DNA of 64,000 nt from Prochlorococcus sp. AG-363-B04 (GTDB lineage Bacteria; Cyanobacteriota; Cyanobacteriia; PCC-6307; Cyanobiaceae), in assembly GCA_003278465.1 (NCBI GenBank), contig QCFC01000001.1, forward strand, positions 51,886 through 115,885, written 5' to 3'. Shown in pieces: positions 35,123-43,782 of this stretch. The notes below the pieces were generated by a model. The model was given only the letters and a program-made list of their open reading frames with translations. It ran no database searches and had not been told where the DNA came from. A program made the position numbers and the translations under genes. Position 1 is the first letter of the stretch. Each line of letters opens with the position of its first letter.

Positions 35123-35557
35123 ATGACTGAAACTTTGTATGTAACTTCTGTTGCCGCTGAATACGATTGTAGTTTTTTTATTCTTGATCAATATGTGCCA
35201 TTAACTGTTCTACAAGACATATTGGATACTTATTCCATTGTTCCATGCAACACAATAGGCAAAACTGAAGTATGGACTTTGGTTCCTTCTTCAATTCTGT
35301 TAAATGATGAGCAGGAAATTGTTGAAGTTAATCCTTTAGACCCTTACTACATAGAATCAGGGACTAACTTCTCTTCTCTAGAAGATGAAGTTTTCTGTGA
35401 GTATCCCGTTGACAATACGAATGACTTCATTGGGTTTCATGGTTGGAATCATGATGACATCACAAAAGCAGTTAAAAATTACATTTCAAATACATCAATA
35501 AAGCAGAGACAATCCCAAGCATCTAGAAGGCAAGAATTCTTGAAACTTTGTGCCTAG
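35123..35557 (+). CDS. Hypothetical protein, 144 aa (element 2)
   Basis: An acidic 144-residue protein beginning MTETLYVTSVAAEYDCSFFI and containing VPLTVLQDILDTYSIVPCN; the C-terminus is basic (NTSIKQRQSQASRRQEFLKL). There is no signal peptide, no membrane segment and no recognisable motif. The start is well supported by AAGGAG and by the long leader with a strong promoter, so this is probably the most strongly expressed gene of element 2. An anti-restriction or regulatory role would suit a small acidic element protein, but nothing in the sequence shows it. Confidence 0.65.
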   Translation: MTETLYVTSVAAEYDCSFFILDQYVPLTVLQDILDTYSIVPCNTIGKTEVWTLVPSSILLNDEQEIVEVNPLDPYYIESGTNFSSLEDEVFCEYPVDNTNDFIGFHGWNHDDITKAVKNYISNTSIKQRQSQASRRQEFLKLCA

Positions 35558-35585
35558 AAAATCTTTGCGATTAATCCACAAGATT

Positions 35586-35852
35586 TCACCAATCTGGATA
35601 AGCAAAGTCCTCTTCTGTAAGTAGATAAAAATCTCCTCTCCTTAATCTTCTTTCCCAGTCAATAAAACTGGATTGAAGATTAGGGAGAGGTTTTTCTTTG
35701 ATGCCTTTAAGTTTTTTCCAACGAGTGTAGAGAGCACCTAAGTGCCAACTCTGTGCCAATGATGTAGCACCATGCTTCAGCAACTTTTCTTCTTTCTCAT
35801 TGAATTGTGCAGAGTCCAGCAACTCTTGTCTCCAATCTATTTTTTCAGTCAT
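35586..35852 (-). CDS. WRQ-motif small protein, 88 aa (element 2 copy)
   Basis: The N-terminal 55 residues (MTEKIDWRQELLDSAQFNEK, EEKLLKHGATSLAQSWHLGA, LYTRWKKLKGIK) align with the 79-aa protein at 30988-31227 of element 1. The C-terminus is different. It is the last gene of the minus-strand operon begun by the serine recombinase at 36799 and overlaps the upstream gene by 8 bases. Conservation in recombinase operons of both elements argues for a function in element maintenance. Confidence 0.7.
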   Translation of the reverse strand: MTEKIDWRQELLDSAQFNEKEEKLLKHGATSLAQSWHLGALYTRWKKLKGIKEKPLPNLQSSFIDWERRLRRGDFYLLTEEDFAYPDW

Positions 35853-36030
35853 TAATCTTTGCCCTCAACTTGTAAAAGGTTTCTTCGCAGCGACAAGTAA
35901 TACCTTTGTAGTCATCTGGGAAAGATTTCATCCAAGTAGGAATTGCCATCGTGACTGGATAACCACCTTTCAGATGGAATACAACCTCTTTGTTCTTTTC
36001 ATCTACGAAATGTGGAGGAAGACTCATCAC
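35845..36030 (-). CDS. Small hypothetical protein, 61 aa (paralogue of next gene)
   Basis: The 61-residue protein (KNKEVVFHLKGGYPVTMAIP, then SFPDDYKGITCRCEETFYKL) is a clear paralogue of the 65-aa protein encoded just upstream at 36027-36224. Shared words are KEV-F-L, YP, IP and FPDDYK. It overlaps that gene by 4 bases and the WRQ gene by 8, so all are one operon. No family is recognised. Tandem duplication is the simplest origin. Confidence 0.65.
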   Translation of the reverse strand: MMSLPPHFVDEKNKEVVFHLKGGYPVTMAIPTWMKSFPDDYKGITCRCEETFYKLRAKIND

Positions 36031-36224
36031 ACCTGCCCTCTGTATTTCTTGAACTCCTCTAGTGAACTTGTAACTATGCTCTTGTAATCATCAGGGAACC
36101 TTTGCTTCATGATTGCTGGAATTTCCAAGCAATCTGGATAAGGGTTATGCAAATAAAAAATAACTTCCTTCTCTTTCTTCAAGACAATGTAATCAGATAG
36201 TCCACCTGTATTTTTTTCAGTCAT
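36027..36224 (-). CDS. Small hypothetical protein, 65 aa (paralogue of next gene)
   Basis: The 65-residue protein contains KEKEVIFYLHNPYPDCLEIP and RFPDDYKSIVTSSLEEFKKY, matching its downstream neighbour at 35845-36030. The start ATG overlaps the stop of the serine recombinase by 4 bases. The small beta-rich look with a C-terminal helix suggests a folded protein. Function unknown. Confidence 0.65.
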   Translation of the reverse strand: MTEKNTGGLSDYIVLKKEKEVIFYLHNPYPDCLEIPAIMKQRFPDDYKSIVTSSLEEFKKYRGQV

Positions 36225-36799
36225 GCTGCCACTCCTTCTCTTTCAACAATCTTCTGCACTGTAGATCTATTCATGCCCAGTGACTTAGCAATCGTTCCAT
36301 AACCTTGTCCTTGCTTCCTCTTTTCAAGAATCTCTGCGACTTGATACTTATCGAATTTTCTCTTTGCCCCAAACTTCACTCCTCTAGTTTTTGCTACTGC
36401 TCTTCCTTCTGAAGTTCTGTGCTTGATATTCCTTAGTTCGCACTCTGCTGCATATCCCATCACTCCAACGATCAACCTGACGATCTCATCATTCATCAAA
36501 GAAGTATCAAGACGACCGTCAAGAGTTTTTATAAATACTCCTCTCTCAATCAAGTTATTCACCTCAACCAACATTGTGACCATGGTCCTCCCAAGTCTCG
36601 TCATGTCTTCTAAAACGAGTAGGTCATCTTGTTGAAGTTGTTCTAGGCACTTCGATAATTCTTCTCGATCTCCGTAGTTGCTTGTTCCAGTGATCTTGTC
36701 TCCATAGATTTTTTCGCAACCTGCTTCTTCAAGAGCAAGAACTTGCCTCTCTTGATCTTGTAAGTCAGTCGAGCATCTCCAATATCCATAAACAGTCAT
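36221..36799 (-). CDS. Serine recombinase (resolvase/invertase family)
   Basis: From the ATG at 36799 the 192-residue protein starts MTVYGYWRCSTDLQDQERQ, with the nucleophile Ser10 in RCSTDLQDQ. The conserved LLVLEDMTRLGRTMVTMLVE and ECELRNIKHRTSEGRAVAKT follow, and a C-terminal helix-turn-helix is present (YGTIAKSLGMNRSTVQKIVE). An in-frame ATG at 36868 would add 23 residues that do not fit the family. Such enzymes resolve or invert DNA between short sites. It heads a minus-strand operon of four overlapping genes and diverges from hsdM. Confidence 0.92.
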   Translation of the reverse strand: MTVYGYWRCSTDLQDQERQVLALEEAGCEKIYGDKITGTSNYGDREELSKCLEQLQQDDLLVLEDMTRLGRTMVTMLVEVNNLIERGVFIKTLDGRLDTSLMNDEIVRLIVGVMGYAAECELRNIKHRTSEGRAVAKTRGVKFGAKRKFDKYQVAEILEKRKQGQGYGTIAKSLGMNRSTVQKIVEREGVAA

Positions 36800-37018
36800 C
36801 AATCGACCTCTAAAACCTTGCCTGTATACTAACTCATTTTTATACAGTATTTCTATACAAGCAAACACTAGTCATATCGGTCCAAGTGAAGGTGTACAAA
36901 ATATTTTGCTTTTTTATACCTCTAATCAGGGAATCAAGTTTGTGCTTGTTATGTTTTTAACTTTGAAAAGCGCAGATTACTATTACTAGTCAAACTAGAA
37001 AAAACTGTTTAAGAACTT

Positions 37019-38575
37019 GTGCCTGATCAAGGTTTCAAACAAATTCTTTGGGCGTCAGCGGACAAACTACGAAACCAGATGGATGCGGCGGAATATAAGC
37101 ATCTGGTACTTGGACTGATATTTCTTAAATACATTTCAGATACTTTTGCTGAACATCAGAAGAAAGTTTTAAAGCAAGTATCTGATCCTTCTTCTGATTT
37201 TTATTTGGGTGATGATCCCTTAGATCATTCAAGTGCGCTTGAGGAAAGAGATTTCTACAAACAAGATAATGTCTTTTGGGTTCCTACAGAAGCGAGATGG
37301 GAATCTATTAGAGCGAAGGCGAAGCAACCAGATATAGGACAAATCATTGATTCTGCTTTAGTTGTCATCGAGAACGAGAACAAATCTCTAAGAAACAAGT
37401 TGGATCGTCGTTTTGGTCGTGCCCAGATGGAACCTGGTCGAATGGGTGAGTTGGTTGACTTGATATCTACTATTGGTTTTGGAGGACAAGAGCGCAGTGC
37501 AACAGATGTTCTTGGTGAGGTCTACGAATATTTCTTAGGTCAGTTCGCTACTGCTGAAGGGAAGAAGGGAGGGCAGTTCTATACACCTGCGCATGTGGTG
37601 AAAACATTGGTTGCTGTTTTAGCACCAGATAAAGGTCGTGTTTATGACCCTTGCTGCGGTTCAGGTGGAATGTTTGTTCAGAGCGAACGGTTTGTAGAAG
37701 CACATGGCGGAAAAAGAGATCATCTTTCTCTCTACGGGCAAGAAAGTAATCCGACGACTTGGCGACTAGCGGTAATGAATCTTGCTATTCGTGGTCTTTC
37801 TGGAGATTTAGGAAAAGACCCTGCAGATTCTTTTGGACGAGATCAACACCCTGATCAAAAGTTCGATTACATACTTGCTAATCCACCATTCAATATTTCT
37901 GATTGGGGTGGTGAAAAATATGACAGTGATCCTCGTTGGGTTTATGGAAGACCACCAGTAGGAAATGCCAACTATGCATGGTTGCAACATATGCTTTGGA
38001 AACTTCGACCAGGTGGTCAAGCAGGTGTGGTGCTGGCAAATGGATCAATGAGTTCCAACACCTCTGGTGAAGGAAAGATTCGTGAAGCGATGGTACGAGG
38101 TGATGTCGTTGAGGCAATGGTTGCTTTACCTGGACAGTTGTTCGCAAATACTCAGATTCAAGTTTGTTTATGGTTTTTGACTAACGATAAAACTCAAAGA
38201 GGAAGAGATAGAAGAGGTGAAACTTTGTTCATTGATGCTCGTCAAATGGGTACGATGGTCTCCAGAAAAGAAAGGGTTCTTACTGAAGGAGATATCTCGA
38301 AAATTGCTGAGACTGTTGATTGTTGGCGTAATGCAAAAGATTATCAAGATATTTCCGGTTACTGCTACAACTCACAGTTTGAGGAAATTGAAAAGAACAA
38401 TTTTGAACTAACTCCTGGACGTTATGTAGGTGCACAAGATGAAGAAGATGATGGCGAATCTTTTGAGGAAAAGATGAAAAGACTTACATATTTACTCAAA
38501 GAGCAACAAGAAGAAGGTGTGAAATTAGATAAGAAGATTGCTGAGAATTTGAAGAGGATTGGTTATGGACAGTGA
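37019..38575 (+). CDS. hsdM: Type I restriction-modification DNA methyltransferase subunit
   Basis: HsdM methylates adenine in the bipartite target recognised by HsdS and is part of the restriction complex. The 518-residue protein has the N-terminal helical HsdM domain (FKQILWASADKLRNQMDAAE), the SAM motif DPCCGSGG (210-217) and the catalytic NPPF (288-291, in ANPPFNISDWGGEKYDS). The start appears to be GTG at 37019 (MPDQGFKQI). It is the first gene of the operon, with a ~220-base divergent promoter region toward the serine recombinase. Confidence 0.95.
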   Translation: MPDQGFKQILWASADKLRNQMDAAEYKHLVLGLIFLKYISDTFAEHQKKVLKQVSDPSSDFYLGDDPLDHSSALEERDFYKQDNVFWVPTEARWESIRAKAKQPDIGQIIDSALVVIENENKSLRNKLDRRFGRAQMEPGRMGELVDLISTIGFGGQERSATDVLGEVYEYFLGQFATAEGKKGGQFYTPAHVVKTLVAVLAPDKGRVYDPCCGSGGMFVQSERFVEAHGGKRDHLSLYGQESNPTTWRLAVMNLAIRGLSGDLGKDPADSFGRDQHPDQKFDYILANPPFNISDWGGEKYDSDPRWVYGRPPVGNANYAWLQHMLWKLRPGGQAGVVLANGSMSSNTSGEGKIREAMVRGDVVEAMVALPGQLFANTQIQVCLWFLTNDKTQRGRDRRGETLFIDARQMGTMVSRKERVLTEGDISKIAETVDCWRNAKDYQDISGYCYNSQFEEIEKNNFELTPGRYVGAQDEEDDGESFEEKMKRLTYLLKEQQEEGVKLDKKIAENLKRIGYGQ

Positions 38576-39878
38576 ATGGGTTTCTAAAAAAGCAAGTGAA
38601 TACTGCATTTCGGTAAGAGATGGAACTCATGATTCACCTAAAGAGGTTTCCCAAGGAGGAAAAAACTTAGTCACTTCTCGCCATATAAAAGGAGGGATTC
38701 TTGATCTGGAAAAGTCTTATAAAATTTCTATTCAGGATTTCAATGAGATCAATAAGAGAAGCAAGGTTCATCAATGGGATGTGCTTTTTTCAATGATTGG
38801 GACTATAGGTGAGACCCTTTTAGTAAAAGACTCTGAACCAGATTTTGCTATCAAGAATGTTGGTCTTTTCAAGTGTAAAAACGAATTAGAGAGTCAATGG
38901 TTGTATTACTATCTCAATTCTCCAAATGTAAAAAGAGAAATTCACTCTCTTTCAAGAGGCACTACGCAACAGTATGTCCCTTTAGGTTCTCTTAGAGATT
39001 TGGAAATAGTTTATCCAGTTTCAAATTTATATAAAAAAGTAGTTGTAGAGTTTCTCACGAATATCGATGAAAAGATTGAACTAAACCGAAAGACTAATGA
39101 AACTCTTGAAGGAATAGCGAAGGCACTCTTCAAATCTTGGTTTATTGATTTTGATCCAATAAGAGCAAAAGCAGAAGGACGTTCAACTGGTTTATCCAAA
39201 GAGATCAGTAAGTTATTTCCAGACTCATTTGAAGATTCTGAATTAGGTGAAATTCCTAGTGGGTGGTCAATAGAATCTTTCACATCGCACTTCAATGTTC
39301 TTGGTGGTGGAACTCCAAAGACTTCCATAAATGAGTATTGGAATGGAGGAGTGCAATGGTTTTCAGTCGTAGATGCTCCTGTTGAATCTGATTGTTGGGT
39401 GATGAAAACAGAGAGAACAATCACTGAAGAAGGTTTGAAAAATTGTTCATCAGCACTATTCAGAAAGGGTACAACGATTATTTCCGCGCGTGGAACAGTT
39501 GGGAAGGTATGTCTTGTAGGAGATGAAATGGCAATGAATCAATCCTGCTATGCCTTGCAGGCAAAAAAAACTAATGAGGATGTCTATTGCTATTACTCCA
39601 CAAGAAGCATTGTGGAGATACTTCGAGGAAGATCTCATGGTTCTGTTTTTGATACGATTACCCGTAAAACTCTTCAAGGAATTGAATTTTGTTTCGCTTG
39701 CAAAAATGTAATTAATGCCTTTGAGGAAAGTGCAAAACCATTGATGGAAAAGATCAGGTTGAATGTAAATGAATCTATGACTCTTGGTGGAATTAGAGAT
39801 GTTCTTCTTCCTAAACTCATCTCTGGTGAACTAAGAGTCTCAGATGCTGAAAAGATGCTTGAGGAGGTAGGCATCTGA
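38565..39878 (+). CDS. hsdS: Type I restriction-modification specificity subunit
   Basis: HsdS chooses the DNA target. The ~437-residue protein has two target-recognition domains (about 1-150 and 215-350), each followed by a conserved helical spacer: IDEKIELNRKTNETLEGIAK, then SWFIDFDPIRAKAEG, and near the end PLMEKIRLNVNESMTLGGIR. The second domain shows GGGTPKTSINEYWNGGVQWF, typical of type I specificity subunits. I chose the ATG at 38565; a TTG at 38559 is also possible. It overlaps hsdM by 11 bases and hsdR by 1. The target sequence cannot be read from the protein. Confidence 0.93.
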   Translation: MDSEWVSKKASEYCISVRDGTHDSPKEVSQGGKNLVTSRHIKGGILDLEKSYKISIQDFNEINKRSKVHQWDVLFSMIGTIGETLLVKDSEPDFAIKNVGLFKCKNELESQWLYYYLNSPNVKREIHSLSRGTTQQYVPLGSLRDLEIVYPVSNLYKKVVVEFLTNIDEKIELNRKTNETLEGIAKALFKSWFIDFDPIRAKAEGRSTGLSKEISKLFPDSFEDSELGEIPSGWSIESFTSHFNVLGGGTPKTSINEYWNGGVQWFSVVDAPVESDCWVMKTERTITEEGLKNCSSALFRKGTTIISARGTVGKVCLVGDEMAMNQSCYALQAKKTNEDVYCYYSTRSIVEILRGRSHGSVFDTITRKTLQGIEFCFACKNVINAFEESAKPLMEKIRLNVNESMTLGGIRDVLLPKLISGELRVSDAEKMLEEVGI

Positions 39879-42800
39879 TGTCTCTAATTACCGAAGATCT
39901 TCTTGAACAACAGTGCCTTGATTGGTTCAAGGAAATGGGATATTCCTATGTCTTCGGTCCTGACCTTGCTCCTGATGGAGACTCTCCAGAGCGGGATGAT
40001 TTTCGGCAAGTCATCCTTCCAGGACGTCTTCGATCATCACTGCAAAAACTCAATCCAAAGGTCCCACCTTCCACTATTGATTCAGCAATATCTCAACTAA
40101 CCAACCCAAATATTCCAGAACTTTTAGCAAGTAATCGTCAGGTCCATCGTCTGATGACTCAAGGTGTACCTGTCACTTATATGGATGGGAATCAACAGAT
40201 CGGAATTCGATTGAAGGTTATTGGATTTGATGATCCTGCCTCTAATGATTGGTTGGTTGTAAATCAATTAGCGGTTAAAGGAGATAAGCACAATCGTCGA
40301 CCTGATGTAGTCGTTTACTTAAACGGATTGCCTATTGGAGTCATTGAATTAAAAAACCCTGCTGATGAAAAGGCAGATATCTGGAAAGCATTCAATCAAC
40401 TTCAGACATATAAGAACGACATTCCAGATCTTTTTGATCCCAATGTTCTTTTGATTATTAGTGATGGAACTCAGGCAAGAGTGGGTTCTCTTAGTGCTAA
40501 TGAAGAACGCTTTTTGAGATGGAGAACAATCAAAGATGAAAAGGACCTTGATCCTCTTGGACAGTTCCGGGAACTAGAAACTCTTGTTCGAGGTCTGTTT
40601 GATAAAGATCGTTTGCTCGATTTTATTCGCTCTTTTTGCCTCTTTGAAGAAGACAAATCAATCATTAAAAAGATTGCTGCTTATCACCAATTCCATGCAG
40701 TTCGAGCAGCAACTGAACAAGTCGTTAAAGCAAGTCAATCAGATGGGGATAAAAAAGGTGGCGTTGTTTGGCATACCCAAGGAGCAGGTAAAAGCATCGA
40801 AATGGCATGCCTTGCGGGCAAGTTGCTGACTGACCCTCGCCTTGAGAATCCAACTCTTGTGATGGTTACTGATCGACAGGATTTAGATGGTCAGTTGTTT
40901 GGCGTATTTGCTGGAGCAGGGGATTTATTAGGAGAGAACCCACAACAAGCAAATACCAGGCAGGAACTTAGAGACCTTTTAGGGAATCGACCAAGTGGTG
41001 GAATCATCTTTACGACGATTCAGAAATTCGCTTTAGAACCTGGCGAGCAATCATTCCCTGTGCTCAGCAATCGCCGCAATGTAGTGGTGATTTGCGATGA
41101 GGCGCATCGCACTCAATATGGTTTCAAGGCACGACTTGATATCAAAACTGGAACGATTAAATACGGTCTTGCCAAGACCCTGAGAGATGCTCTTCCAGAT
41201 GCAACATTCCTTGCCTTCACTGGAACTCCAATCTCTAAAGACGATCGGGATACCCAAGCAGTTTTTGGAAATTATGTCTCTATCTACGACATACAACAGG
41301 CAGTAGAAGATGGAGCAACAGTTCCGATCTACTACGAATCAAGGCAAGCAAAACTTGAAATCAAGAAGGAGTTCTTACCGACAGTTGATCAAAAGGTTGA
41401 TGAGATTTTTGAAGAGGAAGATGATATTCCTGCAGAAGAAAAAGCAAAGACTCGCTGGGCAGCATTAGAAGCATTAGTTGGTGCCCAACCTCGATTGCAA
41501 GAAGTCGCTCAAGATTTAATTGCACATTTCGAGAAGAGGTCAAAGACACAACCAGGCAAAGCAATGGTTGTTGGTATGAGTCGAGAGATATGTGCTCGCC
41601 TCTATAAAGAGATCATCAATATCCGTCCTGATTGGCATAACTCTGATCCTGCCAAAGGAGCAATCAAAGTTGTCATGACTGCATCTGCTTCAGACAAAGC
41701 ATTACTCCAAGAACATCACACCAGTAAGCAGCAAAAGAAAGATCTGGAAAAGAGATTCAAAGACCCAAGCGACCCATTGAAAATCGTTTTAGTACGGGAC
41801 ATGTGGTTAACAGGATTTGATGCTCCTTGTCTTGCCACTCTTTATGTCGACAAACCAATGAGGGGAGCGAATCTTGCTCAAGCAATTGCAAGAGTGAATC
41901 GCGTTTTTAAAGACAAACCAGGTGGACTAGTTGTTGACTACATCGGTATTGCACCACAACTCAAAGAAGCGCTGGCGGATTACACCGCAGGGAGAGGTAA
42001 ACCAACTCTTGATGTTGAGGAAGCGCTAAGAATCCTCAAAGAGAAAATTCAGATCGCCAAAGATATCCTGCATCCAATCGATTGGAGCAATTTCAAAAAA
42101 CCAGGGAAAGCATTAGAACTACTCCCAATTTGTTTAGACCACGTATTGGGGATGCCTGATGGACGTCCGCGTTTTTGCGACACAGTACTTTCAGCAACTA
42201 AAGCATTTGCTCTTTGTGGGACTTTGGATGAAGCGTTAGCACTCAATGAAGAAGTTGCTTTCTTGCAAGCAATTCGTGCTCCACTCATCAAAGGAGAAGG
42301 GGATACTCCACCAGGGAAGAAAGGCGATACCGATTTTGAATTACGCCAATTGCTATCAGAAGCATTAGTTGGGAAAGGAGTGACAGATGTCTTCAAGGTT
42401 GCTGGTTTAGATAAACCTGACATCAGCATCTTGTCCGATCAATTCTTGGCAGAGGTCAGCAAGATCCCTCAAAAGAATCTTGCGGTTGAATTGCTCCAAC
42501 GTCTTTTAAAGGAAGAAGTTTCATCACGCTTTAAAACCAATGTTGTGAAGCAAAGGAAATTTAGTGACTTGCTTCAAGCGTCATTGAAAAAATATGCAAA
42601 TAGAACGATTGAGGCAGCACAAGTCATTGAAGAACTCATACGCATGGCAAAAGAATTCAGAGAGGAGGCAACCAAGGTTGATTCACTTGGTTTAACACCT
42701 CCAGAGATCGCCTTTTATGACGCACTTGCGAATAATCAATCTGCTCAAGAACTGATGGGAGACAAAGTGTTGGTTTCTATGGCAAGAGAACTTGCAAAGA

Positions 42801-43003
42801 AACTCAGAAATAATCTCACTATTGATTGGCAATACAAAGAAAACGTACGCGCCGGATTGCGTAACATGATCAGGTCACTTCTAAAGCGATATAAGTACCC
42901 TCCCGATCAAGAAAAAACTGCAATTGAATTAGTTCTTGTTCAAGCAGAAACCTTATCTGAAGACTGGATAGAGACAGAAACAGAAAATGCAACCACCTCT
43001 TAA
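39878..43003 (+). CDS. hsdR: Type I restriction endonuclease/translocase subunit
   Basis: HsdR is the motor and nuclease of the type I complex. The 1041-residue protein has an N-terminal PD-(D/E)XK-type nuclease (RRPDVVVYLNGLPIGVIELK, Asp143, Glu157, Lys159). The SF2 translocase follows, with Walker A QGAGKS (301-306), DEAH (407-410), FTGTPIS and the later helicase motifs QAIARVNRVFKDKPGG. A C-terminal helical region binds the methylase core. All key residues seem intact, so restriction should be active. It overlaps hsdS by one base and the following small gene by 17. Confidence 0.95.
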   Translation: MSLITEDLLEQQCLDWFKEMGYSYVFGPDLAPDGDSPERDDFRQVILPGRLRSSLQKLNPKVPPSTIDSAISQLTNPNIPELLASNRQVHRLMTQGVPVTYMDGNQQIGIRLKVIGFDDPASNDWLVVNQLAVKGDKHNRRPDVVVYLNGLPIGVIELKNPADEKADIWKAFNQLQTYKNDIPDLFDPNVLLIISDGTQARVGSLSANEERFLRWRTIKDEKDLDPLGQFRELETLVRGLFDKDRLLDFIRSFCLFEEDKSIIKKIAAYHQFHAVRAATEQVVKASQSDGDKKGGVVWHTQGAGKSIEMACLAGKLLTDPRLENPTLVMVTDRQDLDGQLFGVFAGAGDLLGENPQQANTRQELRDLLGNRPSGGIIFTTIQKFALEPGEQSFPVLSNRRNVVVICDEAHRTQYGFKARLDIKTGTIKYGLAKTLRDALPDATFLAFTGTPISKDDRDTQAVFGNYVSIYDIQQAVEDGATVPIYYESRQAKLEIKKEFLPTVDQKVDEIFEEEDDIPAEEKAKTRWAALEALVGAQPRLQEVAQDLIAHFEKRSKTQPGKAMVVGMSREICARLYKEIINIRPDWHNSDPAKGAIKVVMTASASDKALLQEHHTSKQQKKDLEKRFKDPSDPLKIVLVRDMWLTGFDAPCLATLYVDKPMRGANLAQAIARVNRVFKDKPGGLVVDYIGIAPQLKEALADYTAGRGKPTLDVEEALRILKEKIQIAKDILHPIDWSNFKKPGKALELLPICLDHVLGMPDGRPRFCDTVLSATKAFALCGTLDEALALNEEVAFLQAIRAPLIKGEGDTPPGKKGDTDFELRQLLSEALVGKGVTDVFKVAGLDKPDISILSDQFLAEVSKIPQKNLAVELLQRLLKEEVSSRFKTNVVKQRKFSDLLQASLKKYANRTIEAAQVIEELIRMAKEFREEATKVDSLGLTPPEIAFYDALANNQSAQELMGDKVLVSMARELAKKLRNNLTIDWQYKENVRAGLRNMIRSLLKRYKYPPDQEKTAIELVLVQAETLSEDWIETETENATTS

Positions 43004-43199
43004 TGACGAAGAATTAGCGAGACTTTATCCCCATCTCACTCCTACAGAAAGGATTGAATTGGAGGTATGGCATCGAAGTTGGATTACCAAAATGTTTATG
43101 GGAGAGGCAACTCAAGAGGAATATGATGCTGCAATTCCTCCTTATCCAGATCCGCACCATCCAGAGAAAGAAGAAGATGAGGATGAGGAAGAAGAATAA
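42987..43199 (+). CDS. Small acidic protein in the hsd operon, 70 aa
   Basis: The 70-residue protein starts inside the 3' end of hsdR (17-base overlap) and ends in a strongly acidic tail (HPEKEEDEDEEEE). The front part (LNDEELARLYPHLTPTERIE) looks helical. Its stop overlaps the next ATG by one base (TAATG). The overlaps on both sides support translation. An acidic tail could mimic DNA or bind the restriction complex, but that is speculation; no family is recognised. Confidence 0.6.
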   Translation: MQPPLNDEELARLYPHLTPTERIELEVWHRSWITKMFMGEATQEEYDAAIPPYPDPHHPEKEEDEDEEEE

Positions 43200-43525
43200 T
43201 GACGACTCCAATCGCTAACGAAGATCTTCTCTTAGAAAAGATCCCTAATCCTGAAGGTGAATCTTCCGATTATCAAGAAACATGGGCGGAATTTGCACTC
43301 ACAATGAATGGTTATGAAGTCTGTGGGGACTTTGAATCTTGTTCTGATTTAGCAAGTCAAATAATTAAAGAACCCAAGAATGCTTCCTTAACTGAACTTC
43401 GTTGTGCATTGTTTTTTTTGCAGCGCCGTCATCGTTGGAATGAATATTCAGATCCTGCAGATGAAAACATAGTTCATCTCCTCAAGTTCATAAGAAGAAA
43501 AGTACAAGATCGTGAAATCAAATAA
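43199..43525 (+). CDS. Hypothetical protein at the end of the hsd operon, 108 aa
   Basis: The 108-residue protein has DYQETWAEFALTMNGYEVCG, DFESCSDLASQIIKEP and ELRCALFFLQRRHRWNEYSD, and looks like a small all-helical domain. It overlaps the previous stop codon and is the last gene before the right terminal repeats of element 2. Its place in the hsd operon suggests a role linked to restriction or its control, but no known domain is evident. Confidence 0.62.
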   Translation: MTTPIANEDLLLEKIPNPEGESSDYQETWAEFALTMNGYEVCGDFESCSDLASQIIKEPKNASLTELRCALFFLQRRHRWNEYSDPADENIVHLLKFIRRKVQDREIK

Positions 43526-43782
43526 ATATGTTTTTGGATAAGTCAGACTACAAACGTCTAACAAATTGCGACCATATTGCGACAATATGCCTAATACGCA
43601 CCTTTCCTCATCTCTTGAAATCCCTTTACCTCGTTAGAGTGGGGAAGCGAGTTCAAGACCTATTTAAAAAACTGCGACTAAAATACAGCGAGTTGCGACT
43701 AAAATGCGACTAAAATGGTCTTAAAAGATCTTAGTATCTATAGGGGTTTAGAAAGAGATTTATAGTCTAAATCCAGAAGATG
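43526..43782. other. Noncoding right end of element 2
   Basis: The 257 bases after the hsd operon carry the right arm-type repeats and no convincing gene. A frame at 43528-43713 overlaps the repeats and is rejected. The word TAGTCTAAAT at 43763-43772, just before attR, repeats 32353-32362 at the left end. Confidence 0.6.
43567..43714 (+). repeat. Element 2 right arm-type repeats (TGCGACTAA)
   Basis: Full copies are at 43673-43680 (TGCGACTA), 43694-43702 and 43705-43714 (TGCGACTAAA); partial TGCGAC copies are near 43567 and 43579. The close pair with about 11-base spacing mirrors 32370-32389 at the left end. Confidence 0.75.

Noticed and set aside
43528..43713. 61-residue open frame after the hsd operon
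   Set aside because: It runs through the terminal direct repeats of element 2, has odd composition (repeated KLRLKYSELRLK from the repeats) and no supporting overlap with a neighbour.
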